Origin: JAUIAI01 sp041396585
Lineage (GTDB): Bacteria > Pseudomonadota > Gammaproteobacteria > Burkholderiales > Burkholderiaceae_E
NCBI GenBank assembly: GCA_041396585.1
Contig: JAWKYG010000017.1
Coordinates: 1-64,000 of the forward strand
Direction: 5' to 3'
Length of the DNA: 64,000 bases
Part shown: piece by piece, positions 8,305 to 16,926 of the stretch
Layout: the number at the start of each line of letters is the position of its first letter
Position numbering within the stretch: the first letter of the stretch is position 1
The notes under the pieces: generated by a model
The model's input: the letters and a program-made list of their open reading frames with translations, nothing else
Told to the model about the DNA's origin: nothing
Database searches by the model: none
Program-made: the position numbers and the translations under genes

Positions 8305-9024
8305 ATGGCATTGCTCGAGCTACACAAGCTGCACAAGCGCTTCGGTGCCCTGGTGGTCACCGACGATCTGTCGCTGAGCGTCCAGGCCGGCGAACTGGTG
8401 GGTGTGCTCGGTCCGAACGGGGCCGGCAAGACCACACTGTTTCATCTGATCACGGGCACGCTGCGACCCGATGGCGGGCGCATCGGCTTCGACGGCCGCG
8501 ATGTCACGCGCCTGGATGCCTCGGCGCGCTGTCATGCCGGCATCGCGCGTTCGTTTCAGGTGCCGCACCCGTTCGTGGGCATGACCGTCTACGAGAATAT
8601 TCTGGTCGGTGCCACATTCGGTCGCGGCAGCGGCGATCCGCGGCGCCGCGCCTATGAGGTCATGCATCAGACCGCCATGGCGCATCGCGCCAATGTGCTG
8701 GCCGGCAGCCTCACCCTGCTCGAGCGCAAAAGGCTCGAGATGGCGCGCGCCCTCGCGGCCGACCCCAGGCTGTTGCTGCTCGATGAGATCGCCGGCGGCC
8801 TCACCGACCGCGAGTGCGTATCGCTGCTCGAGACCATTCGCGAGGTGCATGCCTCGGGCGTGACCATCGTCTGGATCGAGCATGTGGTTCATGCGCTGCT
8901 GTCGGTCGCGCAGCGGCTGATCGTGATGGATTTCGGCCGCCTGGTGATCGATGGCGAACCGGAGCGCGTCATGGCCAGCCCCGAGGTGCAGGCGATCTAC
9001 ATGGGGGAGTCGGCCCTTGACTGA
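8305..9024 (+). CDS. Branched-chain-type ABC transporter ATP-binding protein (LivG-like)
   Basis: First of two cytoplasmic ATPases of the importer, 239 residues. Walker A is GPNGAGKTT (about residues 36-44), Q-loop RSFQVPHPF, Walker B LLLLDEIAGGL, switch His in WIEHVV. The ABC signature is atypical: LTLLERKRLEMARAL stands where LSGGQ/LSYGQ-type sequence is usual; similar degenerate signatures occur in some LivG relatives. ATG 8305 is used since homology begins there; a weak ribosome site and a hairpin lie just before. Its end overlaps the LivF-like gene by 8 nt. Confidence 0.9.
   Translation: MALLELHKLHKRFGALVVTDDLSLSVQAGELVGVLGPNGAGKTTLFHLITGTLRPDGGRIGFDGRDVTRLDASARCHAGIARSFQVPHPFVGMTVYENILVGATFGRGSGDPRRRAYEVMHQTAMAHRANVLAGSLTLLERKRLEMARALAADPRLLLLDEIAGGLTDRECVSLLETIREVHASGVTIVWIEHVVHALLSVAQRLIVMDFGRLVIDGEPERVMASPEVQAIYMGESALD
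9003..9009 (+). promoter_or_regulatory. Ribosome-binding site that fixes a TTG start
   Basis: GGGGGAG lies 7 nt before TTG 9017. The next downstream residues (TDNALEIRDLSVSYG) are the usual LivF N-terminus, and no ATG or GTG is suitably placed, so TTG is the likely start. Confidence 0.7.
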
Positions 9025-9721
9025 CAATGCGCTCGAGATTCGTGACCTGAGCGTCTCCTATGGCAGCGCCCATGCCCTCGAGAGTGTCTCGCTGACCCTG
9101 CAACGCGGCGAGGTGCTGGCCCTCATCGGTGCCAACGGCGCCGGCAAGAGCACCCTGTTCAAGGCGGTCTGCGGGATGGTGCGCGCGCAAGCCGGCGAGA
9201 TCGTCTTCGGCGGCACCCGCATCGACACCTTGTCCGCCAGCGAGATCGTGGGCCGCGGCGTGGCCATGGTGCCGGAGGGCCGCCGGCTGTTTCGCTCCTT
9301 GACGGTCGAGGAGAACCTGATCATCGGTGGCCAGGTGGGGCGCCCGGGGCCATGGTCGCTGGAGCGGGTGTACCAGGTGTTTCCCGTGCTCGAGCAGCGT
9401 CGCCGTCAGCCGGCCACCTCGTTGTCCGGGGGGCAGCAACAGATGGTGGCGATCGGCCGCGCGCTGATGTCCAACCCCGAGGTGCTGCTGATGGACGAAC
9501 TGAGCCTCGGGCTGGCACCGGTGATCATCAAAGACATCTACGAACTGATGCCGCGCATCCTCGGCGACGGCCTGTCGGCGATCATCGTCGAGCAGGACAT
9601 CGGCCGCGCGATGAAGGTCTCGCACCGCTTTGCCTGCATGCTGGAGGGCAGGATCTCCTTGTCGGGCCGCTGCGGCGAATACACGCGCGAGCAGATCTCG
9701 GCCGCCTATTTCGGAAACTGA
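9017..9721 (+). CDS. Branched-chain-type ABC transporter ATP-binding protein (LivF-like)
   Basis: Second ATPase of the importer, 234 residues. Walker A is GANGAGKST, the signature is the canonical LSGGQQQ, Walker B is VLLMDELSLGL, and the switch-region His of standard LivF is replaced in IIVEQDIG. EGRRLFRSLTVEENL is the typical LivF Q-loop neighbourhood. It starts at TTG 9017 behind a strong ribosome site and overlaps the end of the LivG-like gene; the permease gene starts 1 nt after its stop. The pairing of one degenerate and one canonical signature suggests asymmetric ATP sites in the heterodimer. Confidence 0.92.
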   Translation: MTDNALEIRDLSVSYGSAHALESVSLTLQRGEVLALIGANGAGKSTLFKAVCGMVRAQAGEIVFGGTRIDTLSASEIVGRGVAMVPEGRRLFRSLTVEENLIIGGQVGRPGPWSLERVYQVFPVLEQRRRQPATSLSGGQQQMVAIGRALMSNPEVLLMDELSLGLAPVIIKDIYELMPRILGDGLSAIIVEQDIGRAMKVSHRFACMLEGRISLSGRCGEYTREQISAAYFGN

Positions 9722-9722
9722 C

Positions 9723-10589
9723 ATGGAGTGGCTGAACGTCATCGTCCAGGGGGTGCTGATCGGCGGGCTCTATGCGCTGTTCGCGGCCGGCCTGTCCCTG
9801 ATCTTCGGGGTGATGCGGCTGGTGAACATCGCCCACGGCGATCTGATCGTCGCTGCCGCCTACCTCTGCTACGTGATCATGGAGGCCAGCGGCATGAACC
9901 CGCTCGCCAGTCTGGTTCTGGTGGTGCCGCTGATGGCCCTGATCGGCTATGCGATGCAGATCGGCCTGCTCAACCGTGTCCTTGGCGATGACATCCTGCC
10001 GCCGCTGATCGTCACCTTCGGCCTGTCGGTGATCATCCAGAACGGCCTGCTTCTGGCCTTCACGGCAGACAGCCAGAAACTCGACGCCGGCCGCATCGAG
10101 GTGGAGAGCCTGAACCTGATGCCCGGTCTGGACATCGGCTACCTGCCCCTGCTGACCTTCGTCGCCGCGATCGTGATCATCGCAGCGCTGCAGATGCTGT
10201 TCTACCGCAGCGCACTGGGCCGTGCGTTTCGCGCCACCTCGGATGACGGCGAGATCGCCCAGATCATGGGCCTGGACAATCGCAAGGTGTTTGCCTGGGC
10301 CATGGCACTGTCGCTGGCCGTGGTGGCCGTGGCCGGAGTGTTTCTGGCGATCCGCGCCAACTTCGATCCCTTCATGGGTCCGTCGCGCCTGATCTTCGGC
10401 TTCGAGGCCGTGATCATCGGCGGGCTCGGCAACCTCTGGGGCACGCTGGTGGGCGGCATCATCCTGGGCGTGGCCCAGGGCATCGGCGCGTACATCGATC
10501 CCGGCTGGCAATTGCTGGCGGGGCACATCGCATTCCTGGTCATCCTGGCGCTTCGCCCCAGTGGCCTGTTCCCGCGGATAGACGCATGA
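9723..10589 (+). CDS. Branched-chain-type ABC transporter permease (LivH-like)
   Basis: Inner-membrane permease of 288 residues with about eight hydrophobic segments. Family hallmarks are QGVLIGGLYALFAAGLSL at the N-terminus, VNIAHGD near residue 37, and the cytoplasmic coupling region GRAFRATSDDGEIAQIMGLD. ATG 9723 starts 1 nt after the LivF-like stop, and the last codons overlap the next permease start (ATGA). It forms the membrane channel with the LivM-like protein. Confidence 0.92.
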   Translation: MEWLNVIVQGVLIGGLYALFAAGLSLIFGVMRLVNIAHGDLIVAAAYLCYVIMEASGMNPLASLVLVVPLMALIGYAMQIGLLNRVLGDDILPPLIVTFGLSVIIQNGLLLAFTADSQKLDAGRIEVESLNLMPGLDIGYLPLLTFVAAIVIIAALQMLFYRSALGRAFRATSDDGEIAQIMGLDNRKVFAWAMALSLAVVAVAGVFLAIRANFDPFMGPSRLIFGFEAVIIGGLGNLWGTLVGGIILGVAQGIGAYIDPGWQLLAGHIAFLVILALRPSGLFPRIDA

Positions 10590-11608
10590 GCGGGCCTGTC
10601 ATCAGTCGTTCCACCCGGACCAGCCGGATCGGGCTCGTCGGCATCATCATCGTGTTCGCGGTACTTGCCGCCGCGCCATGGTGGGCCGGCAGGGCCGACA
10701 TGCGCCTGATCACCGAGTTCATGTTCTATCTGGCCCTGGCCAGCATGTGGAACCTGCTGGCCGGCTATGCCGGTCTGATCTCGGTGGGCCAGCACGCTTA
10801 TGTGGGTCTTGGCGGCTACGTGCTGTTCTCCTGCGCGCTGTTCCTCGGTCTGAACCCGCTGCTGGCGATCCCTGTGGCCGGCATCGTCGGTGCGCTGATT
10901 TCGGTGCCGGTGGCCGTGCTGGTATTCAGACTGCGGGGGCCGTATTTCGCGATCGGCACCTGGGTGGTGGCCGAGGTCTTCCGGCTGATGTCGGGAAACA
11001 TGTCATCCGTGGGCGGTGGGTCGGGCCTGAGCCTGCCGATCTCGGTGATGAAGGCACTCGGCAGCAAGAGCGAGCGCGAGATGCTGATTTACTTCGCCGC
11101 CCTATTCTTGTGCGCCGGCGCGGTGGCGCTGGTGTACCTGCTGCTGCGTTCGCGCCTGGGCCTGGCGCTCACCGCCATCCGCGACAGCGAAGTGGCTTCC
11201 TCCAGTCTCGGTGTGCGCATCGACCGTGTGAAGATGGTCATCTACGTGATTACCGCGGCGGTCACCGCAATGATCGGCTGCCTGATCTTCATCACCAAGT
11301 TGCGGATCACGCCGGATGCCGCATTCAGCGTCAACGACTGGACCGTGTTCGTGATCTTCATCGTCGTGATCGGCGGGATCGGCACGATCGAGGGGCCGAT
11401 CATCGGCACCCTGCTGTTCTTCCTGCTGCGCGAGTTCCTGGCCGATCTGGGCCCGCTCTATCTGATCATCCTGGGCGTGGTCGCGATCGGGATCATGCTC
11501 TGGTCACGCAAGGGGCTCTGGGGGCTGCTGATTCAACGCTACGACTTCTCGCTGTTCCCGGTGGGTTACCGGGTCCACAACGACGAGCCACCACAGCGCG
11601 GCGACTGA
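10586..11608 (+). CDS. Branched-chain-type ABC transporter permease (LivM-like)
   Basis: Second inner-membrane permease, 340 residues, with about ten hydrophobic stretches. The LivM signature NLLAGYAGLISVGQHAYVGLG is present near residue 50, and the coupling region SRLGLALTAIRDSEVASSSLGV lies near residue 185. It overlaps the LivH-like stop by 4 nt (ATGA). The five transporter genes are contiguous and complete, so this is a functional-looking importer set between two aromatic hydroxylase systems. Confidence 0.92.
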   Translation: MSGPVISRSTRTSRIGLVGIIIVFAVLAAAPWWAGRADMRLITEFMFYLALASMWNLLAGYAGLISVGQHAYVGLGGYVLFSCALFLGLNPLLAIPVAGIVGALISVPVAVLVFRLRGPYFAIGTWVVAEVFRLMSGNMSSVGGGSGLSLPISVMKALGSKSEREMLIYFAALFLCAGAVALVYLLLRSRLGLALTAIRDSEVASSSLGVRIDRVKMVIYVITAAVTAMIGCLIFITKLRITPDAAFSVNDWTVFVIFIVVIGGIGTIEGPIIGTLLFFLLREFLADLGPLYLIILGVVAIGIMLWSRKGLWGLLIQRYDFSLFPVGYRVHNDEPPQRGD

Positions 11609-11749
11609 AGCCGCGGCCGCCTGTCAGCGCTTTCGTGCCGGCGCACGGAGCGGCCATAATCCGGATTCAGGCAGGCAAGGCGTGCACCAGAACGGCCCGC
11701 CGGTTGCCGCAGACCGCAAAAGACCCAGACGCATTCGAGAGGAGCACTC

Positions 11750-13507
11750 ATGGCCGACATGTCGACCGACGTCCTGATCATTGGCACCGGCCCTGCCGGC
11801 TCGGCCACCGCCGCGCTGTTATCCAGCTACGGCATCGCGAACATGGCGATCAACCGCTATCGCTGGCTGGCAGATACCCCGCGCGCGCACATCACGAATC
11901 AACGCGCAATGGAAGTGATTCGCGATCTCGGCAAGGATCTCGAGGCCGAGGCCTATCTGTACGGCACGCACCAGGATCTGATGGGCGAGAACGTCTTCTG
12001 CGAGAGCCTGGCCGGCGAGGAGATCGGCCGGATGAAGTCCTGGGGAAAGCACCCCGCGTCGCGCGCCGAGCATCTGCTGAGTTCGCCCTGCCACATGAAC
12101 GATCTGCCGCAGACCTACGCGGAGCCCCTGCTGTTCAAGACCGCCTGCTCGCGTGGCACCCAGGCACGCATGTCCTGCGAATACAAATCGCATGTGCAGG
12201 ATGCCGAGGGTGTCACCACGACCATCCTCGACCGGCTCACCGGCAAGACCTTCACCGTGCGCTCGCAATACCTGGTGGGCGCCGATGGCGGCAACTCCCT
12301 GGTGGCCGAACATGCGGGCCTGCCCTTCGAGGGCCAGATGGGTGTCGCGGGCTCGATGAACATCCTGTTTCGGGCCGACCTCTCCAAGTACGTGGCGCAT
12401 CGGCCCAGCGTGCTGTACTGGGTGATGCAGCCGGGCGCGGATGTCGGCGGCATCGGCATGGGTCTGGTGCGCATGGTGCGCCCGTGGAACGAATGGCTGA
12501 TCGTCTGGGGCTACGACATCAGCGAGCCCGCACCGGTGGTCGACGAAGCCTTCGCCACCGGCGTGGCCCGGCAACTGGTGGGCGACCCGGAACTGAACAT
12601 CGAACTGCTCTCGGCGAACACCTGGACGGTCAACAACTGCTTTGCCACGCACATGCAGAATGCGCGCGTGTTCATCATGGGCGATGCCGCCCATCGTCAT
12701 CCGCCATCGAACGGGCTGGGCTCGAACACCTCGATCCAGGACAGCTTCAATCTCGCCTGGAAGCTTGCCGCGGTGATCAAGGGCCAGGCCTCGCAGGCGC
12801 TGCTGGACTCCTATTCGGTCGAGCGCGCGCCGGTGGCCCGCCAGATCGTCACACGCGCCAACCAGTCGATCGCCGAGTTCGGGCCGATCTTCGAGGCGCT
12901 GGGCATGACCGGTGGCACCGACGTCGAGAAGATCCAGGCGAGCATGGATGCGCGCGCCTCGGCCACCCCGGAGGCAGAGCGCCAGCGCGAAGCCATCCGC
13001 AAGGCGATCGAGTTCAAGAAGTATGAGTTCGACTGCCATGGCGTCGAGATGAATCAGCGCTACAAATCGGCGGCCGTCGTCACCGATGGCCAGCCCGAGC
13101 CGGCGTTCGAGCGCGATGCCGAGCTGCACTACCAGCCCACCACCTGGCCTGGTGCGCGACTGCCTCATGTCTGGCTGTTCGATCGCCAGGGTGGTCAGCA
13201 CTCGACGCTCGATCTCTGCGGCAAGGGCCGCTTCACCGTGCTCACGGGCATCGGCGGAGAGCCCTGGGAACAGGCGGCCAAGGCGGTTGGCGAGAAGCTC
13301 GGCCTGGATATCGCGGTGCATGTGATCGGCCCGCGTCGCGAGTACGACGACCTCGTCGGCGACTGGGCCCGTGCCCGCGAGATCACCGACACCGGCGCGC
13401 TGCTGGTGCGTCCCGATCACCATGTCTGCTGGCGCGCGCACAAGATGGTGGCCGATCCCGGCGCCGAACTCGAGCGGGTGCTGGGCGCGATCCTGGGCAC
13501 CGCCTGA
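11750..13507 (+). CDS. FAD-dependent aromatic hydroxylase (TfdB/MhpA family)
   Basis: Class A flavoprotein monooxygenase, 585 residues, with C-terminal thioredoxin-like extension as in phenol and chlorophenol hydroxylases. The FAD motif IIGTGPAGSATAALL is at residues 10-24; DTPRAHITNQRAMEV is the substrate-side TfdB pattern; VGADGGNSLV and GDAAHRHPPSNGLGSN are the DG and GD motifs. GAGAGGAGC precedes ATG 11750. It follows the ABC importer by 141 bp on the same strand. A paralogue is encoded at 51745..53520. The exact phenol or carboxylated substrate is unknown. Confidence 0.88.
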   Translation: MADMSTDVLIIGTGPAGSATAALLSSYGIANMAINRYRWLADTPRAHITNQRAMEVIRDLGKDLEAEAYLYGTHQDLMGENVFCESLAGEEIGRMKSWGKHPASRAEHLLSSPCHMNDLPQTYAEPLLFKTACSRGTQARMSCEYKSHVQDAEGVTTTILDRLTGKTFTVRSQYLVGADGGNSLVAEHAGLPFEGQMGVAGSMNILFRADLSKYVAHRPSVLYWVMQPGADVGGIGMGLVRMVRPWNEWLIVWGYDISEPAPVVDEAFATGVARQLVGDPELNIELLSANTWTVNNCFATHMQNARVFIMGDAAHRHPPSNGLGSNTSIQDSFNLAWKLAAVIKGQASQALLDSYSVERAPVARQIVTRANQSIAEFGPIFEALGMTGGTDVEKIQASMDARASATPEAERQREAIRKAIEFKKYEFDCHGVEMNQRYKSAAVVTDGQPEPAFERDAELHYQPTTWPGARLPHVWLFDRQGGQHSTLDLCGKGRFTVLTGIGGEPWEQAAKAVGEKLGLDIAVHVIGPRREYDDLVGDWARAREITDTGALLVRPDHHVCWRAHKMVADPGAELERVLGAILGTA

Positions 13508-13538
13508 ATCGTGCCCACGGCCTGAGAACCAGCGCGAC

Positions 13539-13568
13539 GGCACTATCCCCGAAAGGCGGGATGGTGCC
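13539..13568 (+). other. Intergenic hairpin after the hydroxylase gene
   Basis: GGCACTATCCC pairs with GGGATGGTGCC (one G-T wobble) around a short loop containing GAAAG. No T-run follows, so intrinsic termination is doubtful; it may be a processing or 3'-end protecting structure. Confidence 0.4.
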
Positions 13569-13644
13569 GCCCCCGGGGTGCACTGCTACGATTGTCGGGC
13601 GCGGCTCGATCGTCGAGCGCACATACCCCCGCGGGAGCCCCGTC

Positions 13645-14211
13645 ATGCTCGTCACGCTGCTCGTGATCGCCATCGTGATCGCATTGATCGCGCTCTATGC
13701 GATCAAGATCTACAACGACCTCGTCCGCTACCGGCAGATGGTCAAGGAGGGCTGGTCGGGCATTTCCGTGCAACTCAAGCGCCGCTTCGATCTCGTGCCG
13801 AACATGGTCGAGGCGGTCAGGGGCTATCTGAAGCACGAGCGCGAGGTGCTGGAAAATGTCACCCAGGCGCGCAACCAGGCACAGGCCGCCGGTGACGGCC
13901 CCTCGCCCGAACGCAGCCGCGCCGAGGGCATGCTCGGCGCGGCGCTCGGGCGGCTGTTTGCGGTGGTGGAGAACTACCCGGAGCTCAAGGCCAATGCCAA
14001 CGTGATGGAGCTGCAGCGCACGCTCGCTGAGCTCGAAGACCAGATCCAGCTGTCACGCCGCTATTACAACGGCGCGGTGCGGCAACTGAACACCACGATC
14101 GAGCAGTTCCCCTCGAACATCGTCGCCAACATGTTCCACTTCGAGAGCGCCGAATTCTTCGAGGTCGACGACCCGGCCGAGCGCATCGCCCCGAAGGTGT
14201 CGCTGACCTGA
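13645..14211 (+). CDS. lemA: LemA family protein
   Basis: A 188-residue protein with one N-terminal membrane helix (about residues 3-24) and a long helical cytoplasmic or periplasmic bundle. The family core RRFDLVPNMVEAVRGYLKHEREVLENVTQAR and the C-terminal SRRYYNGAVRQLNTTIEQFPSNIVA are visible (given here in parts of the conserved block). Function of LemA proteins is poorly defined; they commonly sit next to DUF2207 or TPM-domain proteins, as here with the gene at 14272. ATG 13645 begins the membrane helix; the open frame reaches 13561 but lacks family homology there. Confidence 0.93.
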   Translation: MLVTLLVIAIVIALIALYAIKIYNDLVRYRQMVKEGWSGISVQLKRRFDLVPNMVEAVRGYLKHEREVLENVTQARNQAQAAGDGPSPERSRAEGMLGAALGRLFAVVENYPELKANANVMELQRTLAELEDQIQLSRRYYNGAVRQLNTTIEQFPSNIVANMFHFESAEFFEVDDPAERIAPKVSLT

Positions 14212-14271
14212 AGCCGCGGTAGATCCGGGTTCTCGTGACCCGAAGCACGAAGCAGGCGTGATAAATCGCCC

Positions 14272-16245
14272 ATGATCCCGATTCTTTGCCGCATCCTCAT
14301 CGCGCTGTCGCTGGCCATCGGGCTGACCGGCGGCGCGCTCGCCGAAGAGGTCATCGAGTCGTTCGACTCCCGCGTCGAGGTGCAGGCAGACGGTGACTAC
14401 ATCGTCACCGAGACCATCACGGTGCGCGCCGAGGGCTTGATGATCAAGCGGGGCATCTATCGTGATTTCCCCACCTATACACGCCTGGAAAGCGGCCTGA
14501 TCCGCAGCGTCGGCTTTTCGGTCGAAGACATCATGCGCGACGGCCGCGACGAGCCCTGGCACACCGAACGCATCGAAGGCGGCGAGCGCATCTACATCGG
14601 CGATGCCGATGTCTACCTCGATCCCGGCACCTACCGCTACGAGATCCGCTATCGCACCAGCGGCCAGCTCGGCCACCATGATGAGTTCGACGAGGTCTAC
14701 TGGAACGCCACCGGTGATCGCTGGGCGTTCCCGATCGAGAAGGCGCGGGCCACCATCGTGCTCCCGCCGGGTGCCAAACCGATACGCGAGGCGTTCTACA
14801 GCGGGGTGCGCGGCTCTCGCGAGCGCGACGCGAGGGTGGTGTCACGCGATAACGGACAGGTCGTTTTCGAGACGATCCGGCCGTTGCGCACATTCGAGGG
14901 GCTTACCGTGGCGGTAGCCTTCGACAAGGGCATCGTGCCTGCGCCCGGGCCGGTGGCCACGGCGTTCGAGCACTACTGGTCCAACGCCGGGTTCTATCTG
15001 TTCATGCTGGCGCCGCTGGCCATGCTGGCATGGTACGCCTGGGCATGGCGGCGGGTTGGGCGCGATCCTCCCAAGGGCATCGTCATCCCCCTGTTCTCCC
15101 CGCCGGATGGCATCTCGCCAGCCGCGGCTTCCTATGTCTATTTCCGCGGCCAGTCCGAATCGATCCGCGGCACCTCGCGAGCGCTGATCGCCGCGCTGAT
15201 GTCGCTCGCAGTCAAGGGCAGGATCCGGCTCGACGAAGCTGGCAGCAAGGTCCGGATCACCCGACTGCAGCCATCCGCTGGCGACACCGCAGCCACCGCC
15301 ACGCCGCAACCGCTTCCCCCGGGCGAGCTTGCCCTGCTCACGCGGCTACTTGGCAACCGCGACTCGATCACGCTGGAGCGTGCCAATGCCAAGCTGGTTC
15401 GGCCGGCGCTGACCGCATTCTCGGCCGCGCTCAACAAGGAGTATGAGCGGCCGTACTTCCGGAGAAATTATCCCCACATCATCGCCGGCGTCCTGATCGC
15501 GGGCCTTGCGGTGATTGCCTTATGGTCGCTGTTTCGCCCCACCGAGGCCAACATGGTCAGCGTCGTGCTGAGCGCAGGCGCAGGCTTTCTCGTCACGCAG
15601 ATCATCATGGTGGGCATCACCACGCTGACCGGCGACCGGCCTGGCAGGTCACGCCTGGGTGGGCTCGCGATCACCGTCGCGGCAGCGGCGCTCCCGATCG
15701 GCCTGTTGATCCTGGTCTACTCGCAGCGCGACCAGATCCCGTGGCCGTCAGTACCGGACATTCCCCGCGCCGGCCTGGCCACCGTGATCGCCGCGCTCGC
15801 GATGGGTGCCCTGGTTGCGATCTTCAAAACGCTGATGTTCGCCCCCACCCCGGCCGGCCGGCAGATCGGCGAGCAGGTAGAGGGTTTCCGCACCTATCTC
15901 TCGGTGGCTGAATCCGGGCGCATGAACCTGGCCGGCCAGCCCGATTTTTCCACCAGCTTGTTCGAGCGATATCTGCCCTATGCGATCGCCCTGGGCGTGG
16001 AAAAGCCCTGGTCGAAGGCGCTCGAGCAGCACCTGGCGAAGGCCAGCCCGCAGGAGCGCGCCAGCTACCAACCCTCTTACTTCCACGGTTCGCGCTTCGG
16101 TTCGGGCCACAGCGCGGCAGCGATCGCCGGCATGGCGTCGAGCCTGGGCGCATCGGTGGCATCCGCGGCGCCCAGTTCGAGCGGCTCCGGCGGCGGGGGA
16201 TCGTCGGGTGGCGGCGGCGGCGGCGGGGGTGGCGGCGGCTGGTGA
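14272..16245 (+). CDS. DUF2207 domain membrane protein with poly-glycine C-terminus
   Basis: A 657-residue protein with a signal peptide (residues 1-24, ending GGALA), a DUF2207 extracytoplasmic domain (about 25-220, with the ITVRAEG and GIYRDFPT segments), a membrane helix near 235, a cytoplasmic stretch, more membrane helices near 395-420, 430-450, 465-485 and 500-520, and a low-complexity Ser/Gly tail ending in a run of glycines and Trp. The glycine-rich end is common in this family. It lies 60 bp after lemA, the usual association. Biochemical role unknown. Confidence 0.85.
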   Translation: MIPILCRILIALSLAIGLTGGALAEEVIESFDSRVEVQADGDYIVTETITVRAEGLMIKRGIYRDFPTYTRLESGLIRSVGFSVEDIMRDGRDEPWHTERIEGGERIYIGDADVYLDPGTYRYEIRYRTSGQLGHHDEFDEVYWNATGDRWAFPIEKARATIVLPPGAKPIREAFYSGVRGSRERDARVVSRDNGQVVFETIRPLRTFEGLTVAVAFDKGIVPAPGPVATAFEHYWSNAGFYLFMLAPLAMLAWYAWAWRRVGRDPPKGIVIPLFSPPDGISPAAASYVYFRGQSESIRGTSRALIAALMSLAVKGRIRLDEAGSKVRITRLQPSAGDTAATATPQPLPPGELALLTRLLGNRDSITLERANAKLVRPALTAFSAALNKEYERPYFRRNYPHIIAGVLIAGLAVIALWSLFRPTEANMVSVVLSAGAGFLVTQIIMVGITTLTGDRPGRSRLGGLAITVAAAALPIGLLILVYSQRDQIPWPSVPDIPRAGLATVIAALAMGALVAIFKTLMFAPTPAGRQIGEQVEGFRTYLSVAESGRMNLAGQPDFSTSLFERYLPYAIALGVEKPWSKALEQHLAKASPQERASYQPSYFHGSRFGSGHSAAAIAGMASSLGASVASAAPSSSGSGGGGSSGGGGGGGGGGGW

Positions 16246-16282
16246 GCGCCGGCCGGGTACCGGCCAGCGCCCGGGCAGCCGG

Positions 16283-16675
16283 TCAGTTGGCCGAACCGGC
16301 CACCCGAACCCTCACGGTACGCATCGCGGCGCCCGGCATCGGCAGCGTGACACTGCCGCGGTCTTCCCAGAACCAGCGCCTGGGCAGGCCATGGGCTGGG
16401 TCATAGGCCAGATAGTGCTGCAGATTCAGGCGGCAGAAGAAATCGAGCGAGTCGAAGCTCGAAAAGAACGGGCTGACCCGGCTCTGGGCCGCATCGCTAT
16501 CGAGACCATCGAGCGGGCTGCCCAGTGCAATCTGCGCGGGCTCGCCCTGCCCCTTGATCTCGATGATCGACAGGCCCAGGTGCTCACGCACGCGCTCGAT
16601 GAACGGATACTTCTCTGGCTCGAACTCTCGGGCCAGCTCGGCACGCTGGCCGATACCCCAGGTATTGACACGCAT
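16283..16675 (-). CDS. Hypothetical protein, 130 aa
   Basis: Not recognised. The protein has no signal or membrane segment, mixed charge, and an aromatic-rich second half (PFFSSFDSLDFFCRLNL, RRWFWEDRG). An AGGAG site sits 9 nt before ATG 16675, supporting real translation. It is convergent with the DUF2207 gene and lies downstream of fahA by about 250 bp on the same strand. Overlapping frames in this region on both strands are not supported by any family feature. Confidence 0.55.
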   Translation of the reverse strand: MRVNTWGIGQRAELAREFEPEKYPFIERVREHLGLSIIEIKGQGEPAQIALGSPLDGLDSDAAQSRVSPFFSSFDSLDFFCRLNLQHYLAYDPAHGLPRRWFWEDRGSVTLPMPGAAMRTVRVRVAGSAN

Positions 16676-16926
16676 TTTGTAAGGCTCCTGACCGAGTTTG
16701 GAGGATTCGGACGTTTGTCCCTCTTCAACGCGTGACCTTTCATACGCGATGACAGGAATCGCGTTAGTCCCGCAATTCCCATGCCCGAGGGCCCGAGGCC
16801 ATGGGCAGTGCCTCGGTCAGCCTTATATCGGTGCATGGCGCACCAGTTTCAAGCAGAAGTGCCAGGAAGGGGGCATACCGGGCGGTCGGAGACCACAACC
16901 TTTCCAGCCCGGCCTGTCTCCGACGG

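Noticed and set aside
13539..13568. Rho-independent terminator after the hydroxylase
   Set aside because: Good stem but no following T-run; reported only as a hairpin.
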